A DNA stretch of 35,000 nt, from the NCBI GenBank assembly GCA_016946835.1, contig JACVTC010000259.1, positions 1-35,000 of the forward strand, given 5' to 3'. The notes under the pieces were generated by a model, which made no database searches, had not been told where the DNA came from, and was given only the letters and a program-made list of their open reading frames with translations. This DNA comes from Neocallimastix lanati (nom. inval.) (taxonomy: Eukaryota; Neocallimastigomycota; Neocallimastigomycetes; Neocallimastigales; Neocallimastigaceae). Position numbers and translations under genes: made by a program. Positions 8,177 to 17,239 of this stretch are shown one piece after another (positions within the stretch are counted from its first letter, which is position 1; every line of letters begins with the position of its first letter).

Positions 8177-8874
8177 TGTAAAAGAAAACACTAAAATAGA
8201 TTACAATAACAAAATACAATAAATTTTATTTTATTAAAAAATTTTTTATTAAAATATATTTTATTAATATTTAATAGTTATTTGTTAAAAAATAACAATT
8301 ACATCGAGAAAAAATGTGAAAAGGATCTTCTATTTATACTTTTCCTAAATACATTGATAATATATTATTTTATTTAAATTACATATATTTTAATATAAAA
8401 CTATCCTAATGAATTTTATTAAATAATAAATTTATAAACTATAACTAAATTTAGAAAAATATAATTATTAATTAAACTAAATACTAAATAATTAAAATTA
8501 AGTACATTTATTATCTATTTATTATTTTAATATTATAAGTAAAGTCTTTATTTATTTTCGATTTAAAAACAATGTTAAAGGAGTCATGATTAAATTTTGA
8601 AACTTAATTTTCACAAAATAAATTATTAATTTATTTTGTTTTAAACTTTAATAATTCATTTAAATTATTTTACAACAATAATTTTCTCAGAATTAAATTT
8701 TATAAAAATTATTACATTAAAAATTTATCTTGTGGCTTAAAGAATATAATTCAAAAATTTAGTTCATATGATTTATTTACTTTGCTTATTATTTTATAAA
8801 TCAAAGAATAATTTACATTTTACACAAGAAAAATTTTTAATTTAAAATGTGATTGGGATAATCACATCTTTACA
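8177..8874 (-). repeat. Solo LTR inserted into the RNase H region of element 2
   Basis: It begins TGTAAAAG and ends CTTTACA in plus coordinates, flanked by the 5-bp duplication TATAC at 8172-8176 and 8875-8879. Removing the 698-bp insert and one TATAC restores an uninterrupted frame through the RNase H start. TATAAATA reads on the minus strand at 8331-8340, about 160 bp from the left end, so the LTR is minus-oriented. No internal element sequence is left, as expected from LTR-LTR recombination. Confidence 0.85.
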
Positions 8875-8879
8875 TATAC

Positions 8880-9556
8880 TTTCCCAAGCCTCTCAAAAAG
8901 ACAATAAAATACATCCTATTTCATTCTTCTCAAGGTCTCTTACTGCTGCTGAGAAAAACTACCCAATTTATGATAAAGAACTTTTAGCAATCGTTGAAGC
9001 TTTAGAACAATGGAGACATCTCTTAAAAGGAACTTCAATCCCATTCACTATTTTCTCTGACCATCGTAACCTTTTATACCAAAAGAAACCTGAGAAAATG
9101 TCACAAAGACTTGTTCGTTGGGCTCTTTTCTTATCAGAATTTAACTTCAAAATCACTTATCGTGCAGGATCTGCTAATGGTAAACCTGATGCACTTTCTC
9201 GAAGACCTGATTATGCATCAAATGAAGAAGAATTGTCCTCTGACATTCCTTTCAACGTCTTAAAACCTGAAAATTTTTGCGCTACCACTTCCATTGCCTC
9301 TTTAAATGATCAAATACTCCATGAATACAAGAAAGACAAATATTATAATGAAATCTGCAAAAAACTCAACTCTAAACAAGACTTTCCAGAATCTAATAAA
9401 TTTTCTTTAAGCAACAACTTCTTACTCTTTGATGGAAAAATTTATGTTCCCCTTAACTGTCGTTCTTCCATATTAAATATCTGTCATGACTCCCCATCTG
9501 CTGATCATTTTGGTTTCAAGAAAACTTTCTCCTTAATCAATCGTGACTTTTGGTAG
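8880..9556 (+). pseudogene. RNase H and integrase zinc-finger start of element 2
   Basis: The frame resumes after the solo LTR with SQASQKDNKIHPISFFSRSL. RNase H motifs follow: NYPIYDKELLAIVEALEQW with the catalytic Glu, IFSDHRNL with Asp, and GKPDALSRRPDY with the final Asp. The integrase HHCC finger begins with ICHDSPSADHFGF (His residues) and ends at RDFW with a TAG at 9554-9556. The next family residue is normally Trp, so TGG to TAG is the likely change. The Cys-Cys half of the finger continues in the same frame after the stop. Confidence 0.85.
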
Positions 9557-10303
9557 TCATCTATGCAAAAAGATATTAAAGATTATATTAAATCTTGTGA
9601 AATCTGTTGTCGTTCAAAGGATTCTAGACACAAACCTTATGGATTTCTGAACCCACTAGTAATTCCTGACCGACCTTGGACTTCGCTTTCCATGGATTTC
9701 ATCACTGATCTCCCTTCATCTAATGGATATACTTGTATTTTTGTTGTTCTCGATAGATTCACAAAAATGGGTCACTTCATCCCATTTCCTAACGTTCCTT
9801 CTTCTGAAGATACTGCTAAGGCATTCATGACTCATATTTTCAGACTTCATGGATTACCAAATGAAATTCTTTCCGATAGAGGTACTCAATTCACTTCTAA
9901 ATTCTGGACTTCTATTTGCAAAACTCTCAATATCTCAATGAAACTTTCTTCTCCCTTTCATCATCAAACTAAAGGTTTAACGGAAAGGGTGAACTCCGTT
10001 GTAGAACAATTTCTCAGATGTTACTCTAATTTTAAAGGTTCAAATTGGCATAATTATCTATTCCTTGCTGAATTCTGCTACAACAATTCTATTCAAGAAT
10101 CATTAAATAAATCACCTTTCTATGCAAATTATGGTTACAACCCTCGCTTCTCACCAGCTGTGCCAAGTTCTATTGATGTTCCACGTGCTGAAGAATTTAC
10201 AACAAACTTAGCGAAACTTTTCAAACGATTAAAAGTAAATTTAAAACAAGCAAGAAATAGACAAGAAAAATTCGCCAATCAGCACAGAATTAACAGCACC
10301 TGA
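9557..10303 (+). pseudogene. Integrase catalytic core of element 2
   Basis: Counting from the Met at 9563, the zinc-finger cysteines lie in SCEICC (11-16). The DDE catalytic core has D45 (SMDFITDLP), D105 (LSDRGTQF) and E141 (LTERVNS), with 35 residues between the last two as in the D,D35E family. This enzyme would join the cDNA ends to host DNA. The frame runs into a stop at 10301, and the C-terminal domain continues in the +1 frame from about 10285. The usual Gly before Thr-Glu-Arg is replaced (QTKGLTER), but the catalytic triad is intact. Confidence 0.85.
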
Positions 10304-10542
10304 ATTCAAAGTAAACGACAAAGTTTGGATAAACAGTTCACTCATATTAAGAAATAAAAATAAAAAATTAAAACCAAGAAAGCTAGGACCTTATAAAATA
10401 ATTGAAAAAGTCTCTCCAGTAACATACAAAATTGATTTTCCAAAAAATATAAGAATACACCCAATTATCCATGTATCCGAACTTGAGCCATACTACAAAG
10501 ACAATTTTAAAAAGAAAAAAGGAACCTCCACCTCCAATTATA
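10293..10542 (+). pseudogene. Integrase C-terminal GPY/F domain of element 2
   Basis: Read in the +1 frame to the catalytic core, this encodes APEFKVNDKVWI, then LKPRKLGPYKIIEKV with the Gly-Pro-Tyr motif, and HPIIHVSELEPYYKDN. These are typical of the integrase C-terminus of chromoviruses and related Ty3/Gypsy elements. The frame stops shortly after an A-rich run at about 10508-10523, where the chromodomain continues in a further +1 frame. Both breaks are single-base events. Confidence 0.8.
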
Positions 10543-10719
10543 GTTAATGATGAAGAAGAATATGAAGTAGAAGAAATACTTGATAAAAGAAAACATTATG
10601 GAAAGATTCAATATCTTATTAAATGGAAAGGATATCCTTTATCTGAAGCATCTTTGGAACCGGAAGAAAACCTCAACTGTCCAGAAATACTCAAAAAATT
10701 TAATAAATCAAACAAATAA
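10471..10719 (+). pseudogene. Chromodomain at the integrase C-terminus of element 2
   Basis: The segment YEVEEILDKRKHYGKIQYLI then KWKGYPLSEASLEPEENLN matches the chromodomain pattern V-E-x-I-L-D ... Y-x-V-K-W-K-G ... W-E-P-E-E-N-L. Chromodomains on integrase are known to direct chromoviruses to modified histones. Here the Trp of WEP is Leu (SLEP, TTG codon), removing one of three aromatic cage residues. The true coding part starts near 10520 after the frame change; upstream of that the frame is only a shadow of the GPY/F domain. The stop is at 10717-10719. Confidence 0.85.
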
Positions 10720-10994
10720 ACTTATATTTAGAAAATGAATCTATAATATTAATTATACAAAAATTTATATTTATTAATATCAAATTTATTTCTATTAATA
10801 TCAATATCAATAATCTTTACTATTTTTACTTATTAATATAAATATTATTTAAATTCATGTAACCTTATTATTAATAATGTATTTTTATGTTTATCATGTA
10901 TTGAAATTTTACACCAAATAACTATTAAAATAATTTATATATTAAAATAATTAAATAAAATTTTCTTAGTATAGTTTAGCCTAGTTTTGAGATT
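10720..10994 (+). other. 3' UTR of element 2, up to the insertion of element 4
   Basis: This is AT-rich with short ATTAATAT repeats and no ORF of note. It ends TTGAGATT at 10994, where element 4 is inserted. The sequence resumes after 17925 with AGATT and a polypurine tract at 17951. Confidence 0.6.
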
Positions 10995-11683
10995 TGTTAA
11001 AATTAAGATATAAAATAGTTTTATGATTAATAACGTTACTAGGTTAATATGTTGAATTATATATTAATAATCCAACAATAATTAATTAATAATAATATAA
11101 AAATAATATAAGATAAATAGTTAAGTTATTTAAACACTTAATATCTAAGAATATTTTAAATAATAATTTCTTTGAAGGATTTATGAAAATATTTATTTAT
11201 TGAATTATTAGTATATAATTATTGTAAATACAATAACCTTACAAAGAACATAAAAGATAGATTTTTACATCTTTCTTTTATACTTTGTAAGTTACATAAT
11301 AATAATATTTAATTATAAGATAATAATAATATAGTAAAATGAATATTAATAAAATATTAAAATAATAACAATATCGATATGTTTAAAATATTTAATATAA
11401 TTAAATAAATTTAATTTGTATAATTAATTTGAATAATTAAAAATAGTAATTAATATATATGATATAAACATATATATAAACATAATATAAATAAATACAT
11501 GTGACGTCATATGTAAATAATTGAAATTATTAATATAAATCTTATTTATTAATATTTTCAGAATTATTAGGCCTAAGATAATTCTTTAAATATTAAATAA
11601 GAATTTATATTAATTATTAATTAAATGTATATTGAAATGTGAATAACTGAAATTGAGATTTCAATTCAGTTATAATTTCAACA
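10995..11683 (-). repeat. 3' LTR of element 4 (family B)
   Basis: This 689-bp LTR starts TGTTAAAATTAAG and ends TTTCAACA in plus coordinates. Compared line by line with 17237-17925 I see no difference. It is flanked outside by AGATT (10990-10994). In minus sense it carries TATAAAAG inside a palindrome, a TGACGTCA site (11502-11509) and TTAGGCCTAA. A polypurine tract AGGAGGGCAT lies directly inside it at about 11684-11694. Confidence 0.95.
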
Positions 11684-12234
11684 ATGCCCTCCTATAAAAA
11701 TCGGATTCAAGACGATTTTTGTGTAACGATAAGGAGGACTAAATTTTTTGTTAAAAATTTTTTTAAAATTTCTTAAATTAAAAATTTTTTAATTTATAAA
11801 GGAGGAAGGCCACTTGAGTCCTTTTAAATTTTAAAAGGAAACCTTTTATAAGTGACCATTTCATTGAAATTTTGAAATTTCTAAAATTTAATAAAATTAA
11901 AATTTTGTTATAAAAATTGATGTTTAAGAATATGATGGTACCATTTTTAAATGTTTTGATTAAAAATTTTTTATATTGAAATTTTGAAATTTTAATTTCA
12001 ATTAACTTTTTAATTTTATGCATTAACTTTAAAAAAATTGAAAATTATAATAATTAATGAATTTATGAATAAAATTTGATTATAAATTGATAGTTGTAAG
12101 TGTAACATAGCTATGTTTTTGAATTTTGAAAATTTTGAAAATTTCGAAATTTTGAAATTGAAATTTGACTGAAAAATTGATAATAATAAAATAAAATTTA
12201 AAAACGAATTAATAATAATAAAAAATAAAACTTC

Positions 12235-12271
<37 letters not shown>

Positions 12272-12289
12272 AATATTATTATTATCATT
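11684..12289 (-). other. 3' UTR of element 4
   Basis: Between the chromodomain stop and the LTR are 600 bp rich in AAATTTTGAAATTT repeats (densest at 12116-12165) and a T29 run (12238-12266). Two minus-strand frames here (11778-12023 and 12016-12237) encode only Phe/Ile/Lys/Asn low-complexity peptides and are not convincing genes. The inverted pair AATCG/CGATT lies near 11700-11720, close to the polypurine tract. Confidence 0.6.
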
Positions 12290-12514
12290 TTAGTTATAAG
12301 CTAATGAAATAGGTTTTCTTCCATTTTGTAAATATTGTAAATAAATATTTTGATTTCGGGGGTTATTTTCAACTTCGTCTGAAGGAACCCAATTGTAAGC
12401 AGTTCTATATTTATACCTGATTCTGTATTCATATTGATTCTTTTTATAATTAGTTCTAAATCCTGAGATTTCAATTATATCATTAACAGATTCATCATTA
12501 TTCTTCTTTTTAAA
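12290..12514 (-). CDS. Chromodomain-like tail of element 4 integrase, -1 frame
   Basis: In the -1 frame to pol, open from the T5A5 run at 12507-12516 to a stop at 12290, the sequence encodes ESVNDIIEISGFRTNYKKNQ, then YEYRIRYKYRTAYNWVPSDE. This matches the chromodomain outline (V-x-x-I-I ... Y-E-Y-x-I-x-Y ... N-W-V-P-x-D-E-V-E-N) although the family WKG Trp is Tyr here. The pol frame itself ends ten codons after the run. One added or lost base would fuse it to integrase. The run also contains T TTA AAA in pol frame, a possible slippery site. Confidence 0.6.
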   Translation of the reverse strand, partial: FKKKNNDESVNDIIEISGFRTNYKKNQYEYRIRYKYRTAYNWVPSDEVENNPRNQNIYLQYLQNGRKPISLAYN

Positions 12515-15500
12515 AACTTTTGAGGTGTTGGAATAAAAGGTTCTAACTCCGAAACATGGAATATAGGATGATGTTTTGGAAAAGGTGACCTTTTAATATC
12601 TATTTTATAATTATGATTATTCAGAACATCTATTACTTTATATGGTCCATATTTACAAGGAGCTAACTTTGAACTATCTTCGATATTTAGTGATGGAGGA
12701 GCTTGTATCCAAACTAAATCATTTTCTTTAAATATTGGAGGTGGCATTCTCTTTTTATCTGCGTGTATTTTATATAGTTCTTTTGACCTTAATAAAACAT
12801 CTTTAATATGATTAAATTTCATGCTTAAGTCCTTAATAATTTTATTATTAGTATCAATATCAGGTAATAAGAAAAATTCATCCATAGATGGATGAAAACC
12901 ATAATTAATAAAGAAGGGTGTTTCTTTTGTAGATTCATTAATGGAGTTATTATAAACAAATTCAGCAAGGTGAATCCATTCAATCCAATCATCATGATAA
13001 TATGATCTTGAGTAAGCTCTTAAATATTGTTCAATAAAAGAATTACACCTTTCAACTTGACCAACTGTTTCATGATGGTCAGTTGTAGCGATTTTTGATT
13101 TAATGTTTAAATATTCCATTACTTCTTTCCAAAGAGCACTTGTAAATTGAGATCCTCTATCTGTATACATATCACAAGGCAATCCGTGTAGTTTAAATAT
13201 ATTTGTAATGAAAGCTTTGGCAGTTTGTTTGGCATCAGGTATTTGTTTAAACGGAATTAAATGAATCATCTTAGAGAAACGATCAACAACTACCATAATA
13301 ACGGTGTATCCTTTAGAATAAGGAAGACCACATAGAAAATCAATTTCGATAGACTTCCAAGGTCTATCAGGAGTATCTAAAGGTTGTAAAAGACCATATT
13401 TTCTATGTCTATTAACCTTGTTTCTTGCACAACATTCACAAGAATTAACATAACTTGTAACATCTTCATGTATTTTTGGCCACCAAAAGTTTCTTGTAAT
13501 TAGTTCTAAAGTTCTTCTTATACCAAGATGTCCAGAAGTGGGTTTTTCATGATATTTTTCTAAAATTTCTAATCTAAGTGATTCAGGAATATAAATTAAA
13601 TTGTTATATAATATAATATTATCTTTTATTTTAAATCTTTCCATTTTCCTAAATGGTTTATAAGCATAATTATTTTTAATATTGTTTTCACTAAAGTATA
13701 ATTTAATATCTTCAGCAGTAGCATCTTCTTTAATAGCATCAATAATTTTTTCTAGTAAATTACTCATAATTCCTATAAAACAGGGAACTTCTTTTACATT
13801 TTTAATATCTAATATATTTTCTGGTTTAATATCTTCGTTATTCTTCATATAATCAGGTCTTCTTGAAAGACTATCTGGTTTCCCATTTTTAGTTCCTTGT
13901 CTATATATAAGTTGGAAATCATATTCCTGAAAGAATAAGTGCCATCTATGCTGTCTTTGATTACCAACTTTTCCTCCTAAAGTATAGATTAAATTTCTAT
14001 GGTCAGTATAGACAGTAATTTTATGCTTTGCACCAAGTAAAAGATGTCGCCAAGTTAAGAAAGAATCTCTAATAGCTAATAACTCTTTTTCTGTAATGGT
14101 ATAATTTATTTCGGAGCCTTGTAAACTTCTTGAAAAGTAAGCAACAGGATGTAATTTATTATTTTCATCTTTCTGAGATAAAACAGCACCTATAGCATAG
14201 TTACTTGCATCACATTCTACTATGAATGGTTTAGTTACATCTGGGTGATGCAGTACTGGAGAAGTAGTTAATTTACTTTTTAATAATTTAAATGAATTTT
14301 CACAATTTGTATCCCAAATAAATTTTGTATTTTTTCTTGTTAAATTATGGAGAGGCTTAGCTATTTTTGCAAAATTTTTTACAAATCTCCTATAGTAATT
14401 ACATAAGCCTAAAAATCGTTGTACTTCTTTAATATTTTTCGGAGTTGGCCACTCTTCTATAGATTTAATTTTCTTTGGGTCAGTAGATACACCATCACCA
14501 GATAAAATGTAACCTAGGAATTCAACTTTTTCTTTATCGAATTCACATTTTTCTAATTTTGCGTATAAATTATTATTAATTAAAGTTTGTAATACACTTC
14601 TTACTTGTTTGTGATGTTCTTCCAAATCCTCAGAATAAATTAAAATATCATCCAAATATAAAATAACACTTTTTTCCAAATAAGGTCTGAGTAAAGAATT
14701 AATAAATGATTGGAAAGTGGCTGGGGCATTTTTCAACCCAAAAGGCATTACGAGATATTCGTAATGACCATATTTAGTTCGAAAAGCTGTTTTATATTCA
14801 TCCCCCTCTTTTATACGAATTAGGTTATAGGCAGATCTTAGATCTAATTTTGTGAAATATTTTGCACCTTTAACCTTTTCAATAATATCATTAATAAGTG
14901 GAAGAGGATATGAATTTCTAATGGTAACAGCGTTTAACTTTTTGTAATCCACACACAATCTTAAAGAACCATCTTTCTTTTTTTGAAATAAGACAGGATA
15001 ACCAGCTGGAGATTCAGAAGGTCTAATAAATCCCTTCTTTAAATTTTCTTCTATATATTCTTTTAAAACTTTATTTTCTTCTTCAGATAATGGGTAGATA
15101 GGTCCATAATGAAGAGAAGCATCCTTTTCTAAAACTATTTTACAGTCAGTTAAACGATGTGGCGGTAGTTTATCTGCTTCTTTCTTACTAAATACAACAG
15201 CCAAATCTCGATATTGAAGCGGAATATTTTCGATTTTTATATCTTCAATATCTTCTTCATAATTTTCTTTATTTGTTAAAAATGAATAAATTAAATAATT
15301 ATAGTTAAATTTATTATTAATTTTATATTTTTTATTTTGGTGATTGTTTTTTAATTTAAAAAATATTTTATTGGTTAAAAAATTAAATTTTTTATGAAGA
15401 AATTTTTTATATTTATTAAGTTTAAAATTTAATTTATTTTGATTAAAATTTTTGAAATTTTTTGAATTTTTTGTATAATTAAATTTTTTTATGAATTTAT

Positions 15501-15759
15501 GTTTTAAAAAATAATTTTTTAAAAATCTTTTTATCACTGAATTAAACCGAGAATAATATTGTGGATTTTTATTAGCATTTTTATTAATTTTGTTATAAAA
15601 GTGAGAATCTAAATAAGAATATAGGAAGTTTTTATTATAATCGTAATGAATATGAAACTTCCTCATAAATTGATTTCCAAAAAGTAATTTTGTTGGAATA
15701 CAATTCGAAATTAAAAATTTTTCTTTAAAATTTTTAAAATAAACTTTTTTTATTTTCAT
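12475..15759 (-). CDS. pol: Pol of element 4: reverse transcriptase, RNase H, integrase
   Basis: The frame encodes 1094 residues from the first Met. Residues 1-30 continue the protease fold (SNCIPTKLLFGNQF). A Lys/Asn/Phe-rich spacer runs to about 180. RT covers 195-480 with LPPHRLTDCKIVL, CVDYKKLN and YLDD at 368-371. RNase H covers 510-635 (D517, E558, D586, D629). The integrase zinc finger has H737, H743, C774 and C777. The core has D807, D867 and E903, spaced as D,D35E. The GPY motif is at 1038-1040. All catalytic residues are present, so the enzyme could be active if the frame breaks at both ends are not real. Confidence 0.95.
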   Translation of the reverse strand: MKIKKVYFKNFKEKFLISNCIPTKLLFGNQFMRKFHIHYDYNKNFLYSYLDSHFYNKINKNANKNPQYYSRFNSVIKRFLKNYFLKHKFIKKFNYTKNSKNFKNFNQNKLNFKLNKYKKFLHKKFNFLTNKIFFKLKNNHQNKKYKINNKFNYNYLIYSFLTNKENYEEDIEDIKIENIPLQYRDLAVVFSKKEADKLPPHRLTDCKIVLEKDASLHYGPIYPLSEEENKVLKEYIEENLKKGFIRPSESPAGYPVLFQKKKDGSLRLCVDYKKLNAVTIRNSYPLPLINDIIEKVKGAKYFTKLDLRSAYNLIRIKEGDEYKTAFRTKYGHYEYLVMPFGLKNAPATFQSFINSLLRPYLEKSVILYLDDILIYSEDLEEHHKQVRSVLQTLINNNLYAKLEKCEFDKEKVEFLGYILSGDGVSTDPKKIKSIEEWPTPKNIKEVQRFLGLCNYYRRFVKNFAKIAKPLHNLTRKNTKFIWDTNCENSFKLLKSKLTTSPVLHHPDVTKPFIVECDASNYAIGAVLSQKDENNKLHPVAYFSRSLQGSEINYTITEKELLAIRDSFLTWRHLLLGAKHKITVYTDHRNLIYTLGGKVGNQRQHRWHLFFQEYDFQLIYRQGTKNGKPDSLSRRPDYMKNNEDIKPENILDIKNVKEVPCFIGIMSNLLEKIIDAIKEDATAEDIKLYFSENNIKNNYAYKPFRKMERFKIKDNIILYNNLIYIPESLRLEILEKYHEKPTSGHLGIRRTLELITRNFWWPKIHEDVTSYVNSCECCARNKVNRHRKYGLLQPLDTPDRPWKSIEIDFLCGLPYSKGYTVIMVVVDRFSKMIHLIPFKQIPDAKQTAKAFITNIFKLHGLPCDMYTDRGSQFTSALWKEVMEYLNIKSKIATTDHHETVGQVERCNSFIEQYLRAYSRSYYHDDWIEWIHLAEFVYNNSINESTKETPFFINYGFHPSMDEFFLLPDIDTNNKIIKDLSMKFNHIKDVLLRSKELYKIHADKKRMPPPIFKENDLVWIQAPPSLNIEDSSKLAPCKYGPYKVIDVLNNHNYKIDIKRSPFPKHHPIFHVSELEPFIPTPQKFLKRRIMMNLLMI

Positions 15760-16135
15760 TAATTTTAATTTGAAATTTTAGCCAAACATAATTCTTTATC
15801 TGGGTTGTATCACCAGAAATTCCTTTGACTAAAATTTTTGATTTTAAATTATATTTTTTCAAGTTTAAAGTTTTTACTAAATCTTCTGTAATAAAATTAC
15901 AGAAGGAGCCTGAATCTAACATAGATTCAGTTTTTAATTTATTATTATCATTTTTAATATTTTTTATATTATTTGAAAATGATGTTGGAATATATGTATC
16001 AAATAAAAGGAAAGTTGAAGGTAATTTTTTATTTACTACATTATTAAATGTAGGAAAATTATAAAAAAAAAAATGAAGAATTCTTGTGTTTTTTATTATA
16101 TTGGACTTCTGTTGAAGTCCATTGTTTAGTTTTTT
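15734..16135 (-). CDS. Protease of element 4, -1 frame from gag
   Basis: The frame is -1 to gag and open from the slippery site at 16129-16135. It first encodes about 70 residues of linker (FPTFNNVVNKKLPSTFLLF and on), then the retropepsin active site MLDSGSFCNFITEDLVKTLN. This is the standard DSG triad, unlike the DSC of elements 1 and 3. It stops at 15734; the protease C-terminus is in the +1 frame with pol. The switch falls in an A7 run at 15745-15751 (minus sense), where one A too many would explain it. Confidence 0.85.
   Translation of the reverse strand, partial: KKLNNGLQQKSNIIKNTRILHFFFYNFPTFNNVVNKKLPSTFLLFDTYIPTSFSNNIKNIKNDNNKLKTESMLDSGSFCNFITEDLVKTLNLKKYNLKSKILVKGISGDTTQIKNYVWLKFQIKINENKKSLF
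15745..15751 (-). other. Frame change in a 7-base homopolymer between protease and RT
   Basis: The protease frame and pol frame differ by +1 exactly at seven consecutive A residues in minus sense. The protein on either side reads as one continuous protease fold. A +1 programmed shift inside the protease would be unusual, so a single-base insertion or a sequencing error is favoured. Confidence 0.7.
16103..16135 (-). promoter_or_regulatory. Programmed -1 frameshift signal, gag-pro of element 4
   Basis: In gag frame the sequence is A AAA AAC (16129-16135) followed at once by the stop TAA. After an 8-nt spacer (16121-16128) there is a perfect 7-bp hairpin GGACTTC, loop AACA, GAAGTCC (16103-16120). 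A AAA AAC is a classic retroviral slippery heptamer. The protease frame is -1 and stays open through the site. Confidence 0.85.
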
Positions 16136-17202
16136 GTTTTATTATTATTGCTACTAGTTTTATTACTATTATAATTGTTATTATTGTAATTATTATTATA
16201 ATTACTTTTGTTATTATAATTGTTATTAGAATTATAATTTTTATCATGATTAATATGGGTACTAACGTGTTTTGAATGTTTATTATTACTGCTTCTAGAA
16301 AGTTTTGAATTACCATTATTTGATTTTATTTGATTTTTTGTTTTTAATGTATTTTCAAGTAAAATACATTTAGTATAAATAGTACCAAGATCAACAGGGA
16401 ATTCTTCCATTTCTTCAATTACTTCTTGGAATTTTGAATGTAACCCATTATAGAAAATTAAAACTAAGGCTTCTTCACTGAATCCAAGACCATTCGAAAG
16501 AGTTCTAAATTGTTCAATATAATCATTTATTTTCCCATAATTATGTTTCAATTTTATTAATTGAATCTTAGCTAATTTTTTGCTTGCAACGTTGGAAAAT
16601 GCTTTTCTTAATTCAGTAGTCAATTCAGAAAGAGTTTTTGGGTTAGTATCCTTGTACGTAGCTAGATACCAATTACGAGCGCCATCTCTTAAACGGGATT
16701 TAATAAAGTTAATTTTGATATCTTCTGTAGCTTCTGAATTTGGATATGTTTTAAAGGTATCTTCACAAAGTTGACAGAATAGATCAGTTTCTTTAGTATC
16801 TCCAGAGAAAAATCCAGGTTCAGGAACTTGTTGTAAACGGTTTGAAAAAGCATTCCTCATAATAACATCATTGTCATCATCACGTCTAGTAATGGTAGAT
16901 ACATTATCCTCTTGTGTTTGACTAGTAGAAGGAATATCATTTGTAGCAATATTTATATTTAACTTTTCATCTAAAATTTTTGTTAAATTAGATAATTGAT
17001 TAATAATATTTTTATTATCTTTGTAAAGTGTATAAAGTTTTTTTTGTAAGTCCTTGTTATATTCATTAAAATCTTCTTTTAATAAAAAACTATCATTAAC
17101 AGAAGAAGCCAATTCGGATACAGTAACTTGGGCGTCAGACCTTAATTTATTAACTTCTGACATTGGAGCAATGTCAGCCCATACATTATTGTAAAAAGAC
17201 AT
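16126..17202 (-). CDS. gag: Gag of element 4
   Basis: The 358-residue protein starts at an ATG at 17202, only 34 bp inside the 5' LTR. A predicted coiled-coil stretch near residues 45-70 (DLQKKLYTLYKDNKN) precedes a Ty3-type capsid domain at about 120-290 (FFSGDTKETDLFCQLCEDTF, NFIKSRLRDGARNWYLATY, NDYIEQFRTLSNGLGFSEEA). The C-terminus is a nearly pure Asn/Ser/Lys/Tyr tail encoded by AAT-type repeats. There is no CCHC zinc knuckle, so nucleic acid binding may depend on the basic Asn-rich tail. The stop abuts the frameshift heptamer. Confidence 0.9.
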   Translation of the reverse strand: MSFYNNVWADIAPMSEVNKLRSDAQVTVSELASSVNDSFLLKEDFNEYNKDLQKKLYTLYKDNKNIINQLSNLTKILDEKLNINIATNDIPSTSQTQEDNVSTITRRDDDNDVIMRNAFSNRLQQVPEPGFFSGDTKETDLFCQLCEDTFKTYPNSEATEDIKINFIKSRLRDGARNWYLATYKDTNPKTLSELTTELRKAFSNVASKKLAKIQLIKLKHNYGKINDYIEQFRTLSNGLGFSEEALVLIFYNGLHSKFQEVIEEMEEFPVDLGTIYTKCILLENTLKTKNQIKSNNGNSKLSRSSNNKHSKHVSTHINHDKNYNSNNNYNNKSNYNNNYNNNNYNSNKTSSNNNKTKN

Positions 17203-17226
17203 ATTAAAGTAGTAACCAAAACTAGG

Positions 17227-17239
17227 GTAAGGTTATTGT
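17227..17239 (-). promoter_or_regulatory. Self-complementary primer binding site of element 4
   Basis: In minus sense the 5' LTR end and next bases read ACAATAACCTTAC. The exact complement GTAAGGTTATTGT occurs inside the LTR at 17472-17484, 40 bp downstream of TATAAAAG, where transcription could begin. No TGG start typical of a tRNA PBS directly follows the LTR. The mRNA 5' end could therefore prime on this site, as in Tf1 of fission yeast. Confidence 0.7.

Noticed and set aside
11778-12237. Two overlapping minus-strand frames of 81 and 73 residues
   Set aside because: They encode Phe/Ile/Lys/Asn low-complexity peptides from AAATTTT-type repeats in the 3' UTR of element 4; no motif and no sign of translation.
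16059-16316. An 85-residue Ile-rich frame on the minus strand and a plus-strand frame over the same bases
   Set aside because: They are shadows of the AAT repeats that encode the Asn tail of gag; the hydrophobic look comes from reading ATT in the wrong frame.
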